Below, piece after piece: positions 1 to 8,546 of a stretch of 64,000 bases of DNA; within the stretch, counting starts at the first letter, position 1, and the number at the start of each line of letters is the position of its first letter. The notes beneath the pieces were generated by a model that had not been told where the DNA came from, made no database searches, and was given only the letters and a program-made list of their open reading frames with translations. The stretch lies in the NCBI RefSeq assembly GCF_000473245.1, contig NC_022524.1, forward strand, positions 1,326,501 through 1,390,500, read 5' to 3'. A program made the position numbers and the translations under genes. Origin of the DNA: Bacillus infantis NRRL B-14911 (GTDB lineage: Bacteria; Bacillota; Bacilli; Bacillales; Cytobacillaceae).

Positions 1-1031
1 TTGTCCGTAAAGATTCCCAGCAATGAGTCTGAGAAAAAGGTGAAAACGACAGCTGCTCCCACTGAAATCGCAATTGCGAGCTTCAAGCTTCTGATGCACC
101 TTTGATAGGCTGATGCAAATTCTCTTGCCCCGATCATGTGCCCGATCATAATCTGGGTTCCCTGGCTGATGGCGAGGCTGAATAGAAAAATGAACATCAT
201 CAGATTCTGGGCATAAACCTTTGCCGTCAAAGCTTCTGTCCCAATCATTGCCACAAAATAGGTGATGACCATCTGAGAGGCGTTATAAGACAGCTGTTCG
301 CCAGCAGAAGGGATGCCGATTTGCAGGAGGTTCCGCAGATGTTCCTTCGGGAAGCGGAAAAGGAGCCTGAAGGGCAGTTCTCCTTCCGTACGCTTAATCA
401 GGACCAGGATGGAAGCAGCAAGGCCGATCGTTCTGCTGACTGCAGTAGAAATGGCCACGCCCTCTACGCCCAGTACAGGAATCCCAAAAGGTCCGAAGAT
501 GAAAAGGTAATTTCCGATGACATTCAGTATATTCATCCCGATGGTTATATACATAACATCTCTTGTAAATCCGTAGCTTCTGATGACGGCCCCAATGGTC
601 ATGATGAGTGCCTGGACAAAGGAAAAGCCGCCGACGATCACAAGATAAACATTTGCTTCATCCATCAGTTCCGAGGGAAGATCCATCAGCTTCAGCATGG
701 GCTTGCCAAAAATAATCAGGACTGCACTGAGCAGTATGCCGAAGCAAAGGTTGGTCCCAAGGGACACCACCGATATTTCACCGGCTTTCCCAAGCTGTTT
801 TGCACCCAGGTTCTGGGCAACCAGGATGGAGGTGCCTGTTGCTACAAATCCAAACATCACGATGATGAGTGACAGAATTTGGTTTGAAACCCCTACAGCA
901 GCAACAGAGTTATCGGAATACTGGGACAGCATAAGCGTATCAGCATTCCCCATCAGCATATGAAGCAGTATTTCAATGAAAATAGGCCAGGTGAGGGCAA
1001 ATAAAGTTAAGTTCTTTTTCGGTTGTTTCAT
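1..1031 (-). CDS. MATE family multidrug/cation efflux transporter (3' end cut by window)
   Basis: An open frame runs from ATG at 1031 to the window edge (343 complete codons) with no stop, so the C-terminus lies outside. An AGGAGAT ribosome binding site precedes the start. The protein begins MKQPKKNLTLFALTWPIF and continues as repeated hydrophobic helices with features typical of MATE transporters, such as the NADTLMLSQYSDNSVAAVG segment near residue 30 and a polar GIPSAGEQLSYNASQ segment in the second half. MATE proteins export drugs or metabolites in exchange for Na+ or H+ at the cytoplasmic membrane. The substrate cannot be inferred. It stands alone, transcribed away from the terminator of the neighbouring amylase gene. 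Confidence 0.88.
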   Translation of the reverse strand, partial: MKQPKKNLTLFALTWPIFIEILLHMLMGNADTLMLSQYSDNSVAAVGVSNQILSLIIVMFGFVATGTSILVAQNLGAKQLGKAGEISVVSLGTNLCFGILLSAVLIIFGKPMLKLMDLPSELMDEANVYLVIVGGFSFVQALIMTIGAVIRSYGFTRDVMYITIGMNILNVIGNYLFIFGPFGIPVLGVEGVAISTAVSRTIGLAASILVLIKRTEGELPFRLLFRFPKEHLRNLLQIGIPSAGEQLSYNASQMVITYFVAMIGTEALTAKVYAQNLMMFIFLFSLAISQGTQIMIGHMIGAREFASAYQRCIRSLKLAIAISVGAAVVFTFFSDSLLGIFTD

Positions 1032-1110
1032 TTTACATATCTCCTAAACAATGCGGTGTGATTCTTTGAGATAAAAGAGTGCCTCCCCCGGGAAGTCATT
1101 ATGCGCAAAG

Positions 1111-1136
1111 AAAGGGCTGGCAGAAGTGCCAGCCTT
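1111..1136 (-). terminator. Terminator of the neopullulanase gene
   Basis: A GGCTGGC/GCCAGCC stem (1115-1121 with 1128-1134) sits just past the stop of the minus-strand GH13 gene. On that strand it is followed by a T-rich stretch (TTTCTTT). Confidence 0.65.
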
Positions 1137-1156
1137 ATAAATGTTGGTTTGAAATT

Positions 1157-2923
1157 TTATAGCTCAAAGGACAATATGGCAGCCCCGTAGCCTTCCAATA
1201 CGGCAGACAGGGAATCTGCTTCAGCCGCATATTCTTCCTCTGTCAGCAGATCGGTGATTTTTTTCCCTTTTAAAGGAAAAGGGAGGGAGAATGATGCTTC
1301 TTCACTTGAAGCATTCAAGAGGATGACAATCTTCCTGTTACCCGAACTTCTGGCAAATGCAGCAACTGTACTCTCCTCAGGAAGCTCAAGAAATTCCAGA
1401 ACTCCCTCATTTGCCAGCAGGGGCTCTGATTTGCGCAATTGGATAAGCTTCTTTGTATGTTCGTACATTTCCATACTGTATTCTTCTTCATCCCATGGCA
1501 TGCATTCCCGGCATCCCGGGTCCATGCCGCCGGAAAGTCCCACTTCATCTCCATAATAAATGCAAGGGGTTCCGATATAGGTCATCATAAATGTGAATAT
1601 CAGCTTTGCCTTTTCAAGCGAACCCCCGCACTCCGTCAGAACCCTCGGGGTATCATGGCTTCCAGCCAGGTTGAAAGCAGCCTCGTTAACATTATCAGGA
1701 TACATATGGATAACAGAGACCATATTCTCCGCAAATTGGCGGGGGCTGATTGCTTCTTTAGCAAACAGATTATGAACATTTGTCAGGAATGGGTAATTCA
1801 TTACAGCATCGAACTGGTCGCCCCTGAGCCAAGGCATGCTATCATGCCAGATTTCCCCGAGGATATAAAGATCCGGTTTGATGCTCTTCACTTCAGCACG
1901 GAATTCGCGCCAGAACTGATGATCGATTTCATTGGCAACATCCAGTCGCCAGCCATCGATATCGAATTCCCGGACCCAATAGCGCCCGACCTCCAGGAGG
2001 TATTCCTTTGTTTCCGGATTTTGCGTATTGAGCTTTGGCATGGACTCGACAAACGCAAAGGTGGAATAGTTTGGACGTTCTCCGCCTTCCAGCGGAAATT
2101 CTCCAGCATGGAACCAATCTTTATATTGGGAATCCCCCTGGTTCTCCAGAAGATCCTGGAAGGGGGGGAATTGATATCCGCTGTGATTAAAGACAGCATC
2201 GAGCATAACTTTGATTCCTTTGTCATGGCAAATCTTCACAAGTTCGCGGAAAGTTTCTTTATCTCCGAACTGGGGATCGATTTCATAATAATCTATTGTA
2301 TCATATTTATGATTGGAGTATGCCTTGAATATGGGTGTGAAGTAAATCCCGGTAATACCCAGTCCGGCAAGATAATCTATATGGTCAATGATTCCCTGGA
2401 AATCACCGCCAAAGAAATTATCAGGTTTGGGCTCCTCGCTTCTCCACGGCTTTGTATCCGGTGGATTTAAAGATTCATCACCATTAGCGAATCTTTCAGG
2501 GAAAATCTGGTACCATACCGTATCCTTCACCCATTCCGGAGCCCTGAAAACCTCGCTTGCATGCAGGTACGGGAAGCAGAAGAGGCTGCCGGGATCTTCA
2601 GGAAGGGAGTCAAAAAAGCCTTTTTCTGTATAAACGGCCTGCTCGTCTCCTGACTTCAGGCAAAAGCCGTATCTTGTCCTTTTAAACTCTGGCTCGGGCT
2701 CAGCCAGCCAGTAATCAAATAATTGGTCTGATCCCGTTTTTTTCATCGGGATCCGGCGGCTTACCCAGCCATCTTCATTCCATTCATATTGGTCTCCGTA
2801 AATAAGTTCAGCTTCCTCGATATTGCCTTTCTTGGCTTTCAGCCTGATATGGAGTATGTTTTCGCTATAGGCATACGCAAAGCTGTCAGCAGGCTGGTGA
2901 AATATTGACGACCTTTCCAGCAT
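1157..2923 (-). CDS. Neopullulanase / cyclomaltodextrinase-type alpha-glycosidase (GH13)
   Basis: A 588-residue cytoplasmic enzyme with no signal peptide that hydrolyses imported maltodextrins or cyclodextrins. It has an N-terminal starch-binding-like domain of about 120 residues, then a GH13 barrel. The catalytic motifs are GWRLDVANE (nucleophile Asp near residue 326), ILGEIWHD (acid Glu near 356) and AGSHDTPR (Asp near 423). GDFQGIIDHIDYL and MDPGCRECMPWD are typical of the cyclomaltodextrinase/neopullulanase subfamily. I chose ATG 2923 because GAGGGG lies just upstream. The in-frame ATG at 2956 has no ribosome site, and the operator at 2942-2955 falls between the two. The gene is divergent from the ABC transporter genes and likely under the same LacI repressor. 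Confidence 0.9.
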   Translation of the reverse strand: MLERSSIFHQPADSFAYAYSENILHIRLKAKKGNIEEAELIYGDQYEWNEDGWVSRRIPMKKTGSDQLFDYWLAEPEPEFKRTRYGFCLKSGDEQAVYTEKGFFDSLPEDPGSLFCFPYLHASEVFRAPEWVKDTVWYQIFPERFANGDESLNPPDTKPWRSEEPKPDNFFGGDFQGIIDHIDYLAGLGITGIYFTPIFKAYSNHKYDTIDYYEIDPQFGDKETFRELVKICHDKGIKVMLDAVFNHSGYQFPPFQDLLENQGDSQYKDWFHAGEFPLEGGERPNYSTFAFVESMPKLNTQNPETKEYLLEVGRYWVREFDIDGWRLDVANEIDHQFWREFRAEVKSIKPDLYILGEIWHDSMPWLRGDQFDAVMNYPFLTNVHNLFAKEAISPRQFAENMVSVIHMYPDNVNEAAFNLAGSHDTPRVLTECGGSLEKAKLIFTFMMTYIGTPCIYYGDEVGLSGGMDPGCRECMPWDEEEYSMEMYEHTKKLIQLRKSEPLLANEGVLEFLELPEESTVAAFARSSGNRKIVILLNASSEEASFSLPFPLKGKKITDLLTEEEYAAEADSLSAVLEGYGAAILSFEL

Positions 2924-2941
2924 AAATTTTCCCCTCTCTTG

Positions 2942-2955
2942 TGCAATCGATTGCA
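2942..2955. promoter_or_regulatory. LacI-family operator 1 (perfect 14-bp palindrome)
   Basis: TGCAATCGATTGCA is an exact palindrome with a central CG, the hallmark of LacI/GalR operators. It lies about 14-27 bases downstream of the predicted start of the minus-strand GH13 transcript, a repression position. The likely ligand is the LacI regulator encoded at 10932-11957; CcpA is an alternative. Confidence 0.75.
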
Positions 2956-2975
2956 TCGCAAGTTGACTTTTTTAA

Positions 2976-3004
2976 AATTTATCAAAGAACAGGCTTTCAT
3001 TCAA
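2976..3004 (-). promoter_or_regulatory. Sigma-A promoter of the neopullulanase gene
   Basis: On the minus strand, TTGAAT (2999-3004) and TAAATT (2976-2981) are separated by 17 bases. The predicted start is near 2969, just ahead of operator 1. Confidence 0.6.
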
Positions 3005-3059
3005 GCTGGAGCTCTTATATCAGATATAAACTTTTTAGCGATAATGTTAAAAAAGGGGG

Positions 3060-3087
3060 TTGTCAAAATGAAAATAGCAAGTATAAT
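3060..3087 (+). promoter_or_regulatory. Sigma-A promoter of the maltodextrin transport operon
   Basis: TTGTCA (3060-3065), a 16-base spacer and a consensus TATAAT (3082-3087). The predicted start near 3094 places the two downstream LacI-type operators inside the leader. Confidence 0.75.
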
Positions 3088-3101
3088 AAAGTTAAAGTTT
3101 G

Positions 3102-3115
3102 TGCAATCGTTTTCA
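3102..3115. promoter_or_regulatory. LacI-family operator 2
   Basis: TGCAATCGTTTTCA matches the left half of operator 1 exactly and keeps the central CG. It lies about 8-21 bases downstream of the predicted start of the transport operon. Confidence 0.6.
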
Positions 3116-3200
3116 CAGGCGGCTGTCCCGAAGGTCTTCAGCGGTTATTTTTTTTGAATGGCCTGATAACGCTTTCAGTTGTCTTTTATGCAGCGATTTG

Positions 3201-3214
3201 TGCAAACGGTTGTA
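3201..3214. promoter_or_regulatory. LacI-family operator 3
   Basis: TGCAAACGGTTGTA is an imperfect palindrome around CG, close to the general LacI/CcpA consensus. It sits about 25 bases before the ribosome site of the binding-protein gene. It could be a catabolite-responsive element rather than a third site for the local repressor. Confidence 0.6.
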
Positions 3215-3247
3215 CTAGAAAAATATAATTTCTTTGGAGGGGTCAAA

Positions 3248-4522
3248 ATGAAGAAGGCTTTATCATTATTTATGATGATTGTCCTGGTTTTTGGAGTGCT
3301 GGCTGCTTGCGGTCCTAAAGATGAAGAAACAGGCACTGCAGGAGAAAAAACAGAAGGCGGCTCAGACAAACCTGAAAAGCTGATTGTCTGGGAAGATACA
3401 GATAAAGGAGTCGCTCTTAAAGATGCGGCAGACAAGTTTGAAGCAGAACACGGCATCAAAATTGAATTCAAAGAATTGAATATAACAAAGATGCAGGAAA
3501 ACCTTGCCCTGGATGGCAACACAGCCAATGCGCCGGATGTTATCACAATGTCTCATGACGGCACTGGCCCTGCGATGGTAAAAGGGTATATTAAGGAACT
3601 TGAAGTAAGCGACGAGATCCTTGACCAATTTACAAGCTCTTCAGTAGAAGCCCTGAAATATGAAGGCAAGCTTTACGGACTTCCGAAAGCTACTGAAACA
3701 CCGGTTTTCATTTACAACAAAGCATTGCTTCCTGAAGTTCCGGAAAACCTGGAAGATCTCTATACTAAATCTCAGGAAGTAACAAAAGACGGAAACTACG
3801 GATTCCTTGCAATCTGGGATGACTTCTATCATGCACACGGCGTATTCTCCGGGTTCGGCGGATATGTATTCGGCGAGAAAGACAGCAAAGTGGACGTGAC
3901 TGATATCGGCCTGAATAACGATGCTTCTGTAGAAGCAGCAGATTATATCAAAAAGTGGTACGCAGAAGGATTATTCCCTAAAGGAATCATCGGAGAAAAA
4001 TCAAACGATAATATGAACGGCCTCTTTAAAGAAGGAAAAGCCATTGCAGTCCAAAACGGCCCATGGGCGTTCCAGGATTATAAAGATGCAGGCATCGATT
4101 ATGGTGTAGCCGCTCTGCCGAAGCTTCCAAATGGCGAGCCTGTCAAGACATTCATGGGTGTTAAAGGATGGTTTGTTACTAACTTCAGCAAAAACCAGGA
4201 ATGGGCCCAGAAATTCGTTGAGTTCATTACAAACGAAGAAAATGCCAAGAAGCGTTTTGAGCTGACTGGCGAGATCCCGCCATTGAAATCATTGATGGAA
4301 GATCCTGAGTTCGTTAAGAATAACGAAGGTGCTGCAGCAGTAATGGCGCAGTCACAGTATGCTGTTCCAATGCCAAGTGTACCGGAAATGGCTGAAGTTT
4401 GGGATCCTATGAAAAAAGCGGTAGAAACAATCATTACCGGTAAATCAGAATCCAAAAAAGCGCTTGATAATGCTGTGAAGACTATTGAACAGCAGATCGA
4501 AGCGAACCACAGCGGAAACTGA
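3248..4522 (+). CDS. mdxE: Maltodextrin ABC transporter substrate-binding lipoprotein
   Basis: A 424-residue extracellular binding protein. The N-terminus MKKALSLFMMIVLVFG followed by VLAAC is a lipoprotein signal with the lipidated Cys near residue 20. The mature part has family-1 sugar-binding features, including the LIVWEDTDKGVALKD start, the INGPWAF-like segment AVQNGPWAFQDY and a VKGWFVTNFSKN segment. A GGAGGGG site precedes ATG 3248; the upstream in-frame ATG at 3179 has none and would spoil the signal peptide. It is the first gene of the transport operon. A hairpin after it may hold back transcription so that binding protein exceeds permease. Maltodextrin specificity is inferred from the amylolytic neighbours. 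Confidence 0.9.
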   Translation: MKKALSLFMMIVLVFGVLAACGPKDEETGTAGEKTEGGSDKPEKLIVWEDTDKGVALKDAADKFEAEHGIKIEFKELNITKMQENLALDGNTANAPDVITMSHDGTGPAMVKGYIKELEVSDEILDQFTSSSVEALKYEGKLYGLPKATETPVFIYNKALLPEVPENLEDLYTKSQEVTKDGNYGFLAIWDDFYHAHGVFSGFGGYVFGEKDSKVDVTDIGLNNDASVEAADYIKKWYAEGLFPKGIIGEKSNDNMNGLFKEGKAIAVQNGPWAFQDYKDAGIDYGVAALPKLPNGEPVKTFMGVKGWFVTNFSKNQEWAQKFVEFITNEENAKKRFELTGEIPPLKSLMEDPEFVKNNEGAAAVMAQSQYAVPMPSVPEMAEVWDPMKKAVETIITGKSESKKALDNAVKTIEQQIEANHSGN

Positions 4523-4543
4523 TCTATAGCAATAAAGGGAAAA

Positions 4544-4580
4544 GGCGGTACTCCTTGGTGGAGTACTGCCTCCCATTTTA
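4544..4580 (+). terminator. Intra-operon hairpin between binding protein and permease genes
   Basis: An 11-bp stem (4544-4554 with 4560-4570, one G-T pair) with a 5-base loop, then a mixed T-rich tail (TCCCATTTTATT). A weak or partial terminator here would give high binding-protein and low permease expression, as is common in such operons. Confidence 0.5.
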
Positions 4581-4719
4581 TTAAGCGTCAAAGAGAGCAG
4601 GATTTTAATAGATTCCAACAGGCATAGCTTCGGCTCTTTCAGAAGACAATAGTGCCGCAAAAAAAATCAATAAAAAAATCGCCCTTTATGGGAATCAGAT
4701 AGAAAGGGGCATCCTTTCA

Positions 4720-6000
4720 ATGGAAGAAGCATACCGTTCAAACCATCGGAAAATTGCTGCAGGCCTGTCCATCATCCCGGGACTTGGCCAAATGTATAAT
4801 AAACAATTTGTCAAAGGCATCGCCTTTTTAATTCTAACACTATCATTCATCGTTGCTTTTAAAGACTTCCTCAATATTGGCCTTTGGGGACTTGTCACTC
4901 TCGGAGAAAAGCTGCCGAGGGATAATTCCATCTTCCTCCTGGTATACGGAATCATTTCCGTCATCCTTCTTCTATTCGCGGCAGGATTTATGTTCATCAA
5001 CATTCGCGATGCCTATAAAAATGGAAAGAAACGGGACTTGGGCAAGCACCTGAGCTCGATAAAAGAGCAATATCATACATTGATAGATTCCGGATTCCCA
5101 TACTTGATGATCACTCCGGGATTCTTCCTGCTGGTTTTCGTGGTCATCCTGCCGATTGTGTTCGTGCTTTTGCTTTCGTTCACAAACTACAACCTGTATC
5201 ATCAGTGGCCAGCGAAGCTGATGGACTGGGTGGCATTAGACAACTTCGCCAAACTGGTCACATTGGATATCTGGCGTGATACTTTCGTAAACGTGTTTGC
5301 CTGGACGATCATCTGGACGTTCGGTGCGACAACATTCCAGATCGCCCTTGGGGTCTTCCTGGCAGTACTTGTCAACCAGAAGGATCTAAAAGGAAAAGCG
5401 ATCATCAGGACAATCCTGATCCTGCCATGGGCCGTACCGGCATTTGTATCCATCCTGATTTTTTCCGGCCTGTTCAATGAAACGTTCGGTGCCATCAATA
5501 ACGTAGTCCTGGATTTCATTGGAATCGGTCCGATCCCTTGGATGACAGAGGCCCTGTGGACAAGGATCGCTCTCATCATGATCCAGACCTGGCTTGGATT
5601 CCCGTTCATTTTTGCGATGGTCACAGGTGTGCTGCAGGCGATACCGGATGAGCTTTATGAAGCGGCAACAGTCGATGGAGCGACGATTTGGCAGAAGTTC
5701 AAGAATATTACGTTCCCGCTGATCATGCTGTCCATCGCACCAATCCTGATTACGCAATATACCTTTAACTTTAATAACTTCAATATTATCTATCTATTCA
5801 ATATGGGCGGCCCTGCTATCTCAGATCAAAATGCAGGCGGCACCGATATCCTGATTTCGTGGATCTATAATCTGACTGTCACGAAGTCTGAGTACGGAAT
5901 GGCTGCAGCCATCACGATGATTCTATCTGCGATAGTCATTTCCGTGGCATTATGGCAGTTCAGAAGGACAAAAGCTTTCAAAGAGGAGGATATGATGTGA
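4720..6000 (+). CDS. mdxF: Maltodextrin ABC transporter permease (MalF/MdxF type)
   Basis: A 426-residue membrane protein. The first 110 residues hold extra helices starting IIPGLGQMYNKQF, a signature of the long MdxF/MalF-type permeases. The permease core follows, with the coupling loop EAATVDGATIWQKFKNITFPL (EAA motif) near residue 310 that docks to the ATPase. An AGAAAGGGG ribosome site precedes ATG 4720. It forms the channel with the next gene. No ATPase gene is present in the cluster. Confidence 0.9.
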   Translation: MEEAYRSNHRKIAAGLSIIPGLGQMYNKQFVKGIAFLILTLSFIVAFKDFLNIGLWGLVTLGEKLPRDNSIFLLVYGIISVILLLFAAGFMFINIRDAYKNGKKRDLGKHLSSIKEQYHTLIDSGFPYLMITPGFFLLVFVVILPIVFVLLLSFTNYNLYHQWPAKLMDWVALDNFAKLVTLDIWRDTFVNVFAWTIIWTFGATTFQIALGVFLAVLVNQKDLKGKAIIRTILILPWAVPAFVSILIFSGLFNETFGAINNVVLDFIGIGPIPWMTEALWTRIALIMIQTWLGFPFIFAMVTGVLQAIPDELYEAATVDGATIWQKFKNITFPLIMLSIAPILITQYTFNFNNFNIIYLFNMGGPAISDQNAGGTDILISWIYNLTVTKSEYGMAAAITMILSAIVISVALWQFRRTKAFKEEDMM

Positions 6001-6001
6001 T

Positions 6002-6844
6002 ATGACTACAAAAAAAGAGAAATTCATCAGGCTGTCACTGACCTATCTTGTCATTCTTTTTATGGCGGTCATCATCATTTATCCGATTCTGTGGGCCATT
6101 GGAGCATCACTGACGCCGGGAACAAGCTTGACCAATTCATCACTCATCCCGAAAAACGCGACATTTGCCCATTATAAGACAATATTCAACCCGGAAGAGA
6201 GCAATTATCTGATCTGGTATTGGAACACGTTGAAAATCTGCGTGATCACCATGCTGGCATCTGTCATTACCATCAGCTTGATGGCTTACTCTTTTTCACG
6301 GTACCGCTTTGTCGGCAGGAAAAATGGACTTACCACGTTCCTGATTCTTCAGATGGTGCCTAACTTTGCAGCATTGATTGCGATCTTCGTCCTTGCACAG
6401 GTAACAAACCTGCTGGATACCCATATCGGGCTCATCCTCATTTATGTAGGCGGGGCCATTCCAATGAACACTTGGCTGATGAAAGGATATCTCGACAGCA
6501 TCCCTAAAGAGCTGGATGAAAGTGCAAGGATGGATGGAGCAGGCCACTTCAGGATTTTCTGGCAGATCATCATGCCGCTTGCGAAACCGATTGTTGCAGT
6601 CGTTGCGCTCTTTACGTTTATTGCTCCGTTTACGGACTTCATCCTGGCAAAGGTCATGCTAAGAACACCTGAAAAATATACACTTGCCGTTGGATTGTAT
6701 GAGCTTGTATCAAGACAGTATGGAGCCGAATTCACAACGTTCGCTGCCGGATCTGTCCTGATTGCAATCCCGATTTCAATTTTATTCTTATCCTTCCAGA
6801 AATATTTCGTTTCAGGTTTGACTGCCGGGGGCACAAAAGGCTAA
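6002..6844 (+). CDS. mdxG: Maltodextrin ABC transporter permease (MalG/MdxG type)
   Basis: A 280-residue inner-membrane permease starting one base after the stop of the previous gene, so the two are probably translationally coupled. It has about six helices. The EAA loop is DESARMDGAGHFRIFWQIIMPL near residue 170. The C-terminus YFVSGLTAGGTKG is the usual ending for MalG proteins. It pairs with the preceding permease to import maltodextrins bound by the lipoprotein. Confidence 0.92.
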   Translation: MTTKKEKFIRLSLTYLVILFMAVIIIYPILWAIGASLTPGTSLTNSSLIPKNATFAHYKTIFNPEESNYLIWYWNTLKICVITMLASVITISLMAYSFSRYRFVGRKNGLTTFLILQMVPNFAALIAIFVLAQVTNLLDTHIGLILIYVGGAIPMNTWLMKGYLDSIPKELDESARMDGAGHFRIFWQIIMPLAKPIVAVVALFTFIAPFTDFILAKVMLRTPEKYTLAVGLYELVSRQYGAEFTTFAAGSVLIAIPISILFLSFQKYFVSGLTAGGTKG

Positions 6845-6932
6845 TCTTAAAGGGTTAGTGACTTTAGGGCTGGGCTGCTTAAAGGGGTGTTTCCTTATGG
6901 CAGCTCAGCTTGATATTTAAGGAGGAGCGGAG

Positions 6933-8474
6933 ATGAAAAAAGGAGTCATGGCTCTCATCTTAATTCCGTTTCTTCTTTTTTGCGCCCTACCGGTAGGAGC
7001 AGTTGAAAAAGAAGAGCGTAAATGGCAGGATGAAACAATTTATTTTCTAATGGTCGACCGTTTTAACAACGGCGATTTCAGCAATGACCTGGAAACAAAC
7101 GCAAGTGACCCGAAAGCCTATCACGGAGGGGACTTCCAGGGTATCATTGACCAGCTAGATTATCTGAAGGATATGGGCTTTACAGCCATCTGGCTGACGC
7201 CGATTTTCGAAAATGAAGCAGGCGGCTATCATGGCTACTGGATCAATGATTTTTACAAAACGGAAGAAAACTTCGGATCTATCGAGACGTTTAAAAAGCT
7301 TGTAAAAGAAGCCCATAAGCGTGATATGAAAATCATCCTTGATTTTGTTGTCAATCATGTCGGACCCAATCATCCCTGGGTGAATGATCCGGACAAGCAG
7401 GACTGGTTCCATGAACAAAAGGAAATAACCAACTGGGAGAATCAGGATGAGCTTGAAAATGGTTGGATCTATAATCTTCCTGACCTCGCACAGGAGAATC
7501 CGGAGGCCAGGCAATATCTCCTGGATGCAGCCAAATGGTGGATAGAGGAAACCGATATTGACGGATACCGCCTTGATACGGTCAAACATGTGCCAGTTGA
7601 TTTCTGGGAGGATTTCGCGAAAGAAGTAAAAAGCGCCAAGGAGGATTTCTATCTTCTCGGCGAAGTATGGACCGATGACCCTGCTTATATTGCACAGTAT
7701 GAGAAAGCAGGGATCGACGGATTTGTCGATTATCCGCTGAACGGGCATCTGCGCACGGCATTTGAAAAGCCCGGGCAGCCCTTTGACTGGCTGTTTGCCA
7801 GCTGGGAGAGGAATCAGGCCCAATACGATCAACCTTATTTAATGGGAACGTTCATGGACAATCATGACACCGTTCGTTTCACGCGCGATGCAGTAACCAA
7901 CAATGAGCATCCGGGACCGAGATGGCGTCTGGCCCTCACATATTTGTATACGTCACCGGGGATTCCCATTGTTTATTATGGAAGTGAAATAGCACTTGAT
8001 GGCGGGGAAGATCCCGATAACCGCCGCCAAATGGATTTCCGGACAGACCAGGAGCTTGTGGAATACATCTCGAATATCGGGACATTAAGGCAGCAGCTAC
8101 CATCCCTTACGAGGGGCACAATGGAGCCTTTGTACAATAAGGATGGCATGGCAGTGTACAAGCGGACCTATGAGGATGAAACCACTGTCGTGGCCATCAA
8201 TAATACCGTCAAAACGCAGACCGTCTCCCTTGATTCCGGCCTGCTTGAAGGCGATAAGCAGCTGAAAGGCCTTTTGGGCGGGGATCTTGTAAGGTCTGAT
8301 GAGGGAAAATATAAGCTGATCGTTGACCGGGAAGAAGCCGAAATCTATGCGCTGTCAGAGAAGACAGGTTTGAATATCCCTTATCTGGCAGTGATGGGAC
8401 TGGTCTATGCAGCCTTCATCGTCTTTATTATCCTTCTTTGGAGAAGGTCGAAAAAGAGGAAGCCTGTTTCCTGA
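6933..8474 (+). CDS. Secreted, membrane-anchored alpha-amylase (GH13)
   Basis: A 513-residue enzyme with an N-terminal signal peptide (MKKGVMALILIPFLLFCALPVGA) and a GH13 barrel. The catalytic motifs are DGYRLDTVKHV (nucleophile Asp215), LGEVWTDD (Glu244) and FMDNHDTVRF (Asp312). The C-terminus has a hydrophobic helix (IPYLAVMGLVYAAFIVFIILLW) followed by RRSKKRKPVS, which fits a membrane anchor with a basic cytoplasmic tail. The enzyme would therefore cut starch at the outer face of the membrane, next to the dextrin importer encoded just upstream. A strong AAGGAGGAG site precedes the ATG. Similar anchored amylases are known from Anoxybacillus; the exact subfamily is uncertain. Confidence 0.9.
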   Translation: MKKGVMALILIPFLLFCALPVGAVEKEERKWQDETIYFLMVDRFNNGDFSNDLETNASDPKAYHGGDFQGIIDQLDYLKDMGFTAIWLTPIFENEAGGYHGYWINDFYKTEENFGSIETFKKLVKEAHKRDMKIILDFVVNHVGPNHPWVNDPDKQDWFHEQKEITNWENQDELENGWIYNLPDLAQENPEARQYLLDAAKWWIEETDIDGYRLDTVKHVPVDFWEDFAKEVKSAKEDFYLLGEVWTDDPAYIAQYEKAGIDGFVDYPLNGHLRTAFEKPGQPFDWLFASWERNQAQYDQPYLMGTFMDNHDTVRFTRDAVTNNEHPGPRWRLALTYLYTSPGIPIVYYGSEIALDGGEDPDNRRQMDFRTDQELVEYISNIGTLRQQLPSLTRGTMEPLYNKDGMAVYKRTYEDETTVVAINNTVKTQTVSLDSGLLEGDKQLKGLLGGDLVRSDEGKYKLIVDREEAEIYALSEKTGLNIPYLAVMGLVYAAFIVFIILLWRRSKKRKPVS

Positions 8475-8546
8475 CCCCAGCCGGCACTGCCGGCAGCTTC
8501 CCAATCCCGGTCATATCAGAAGGGATTTGAAGGAGGAGTCGGCTAC

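Noticed and set aside
1439-2470. A 343-codon open frame on the plus strand
   Set aside because: It is antisense to the GH13 gene, has no ribosome site and no family-like motifs; the opposite strand carries all catalytic motifs.
8479-8494. Terminator between amylase and GH31 genes
   Set aside because: GCCGGC-ACT-GCCGGC forms a short stem but no T run follows; transcription probably continues.
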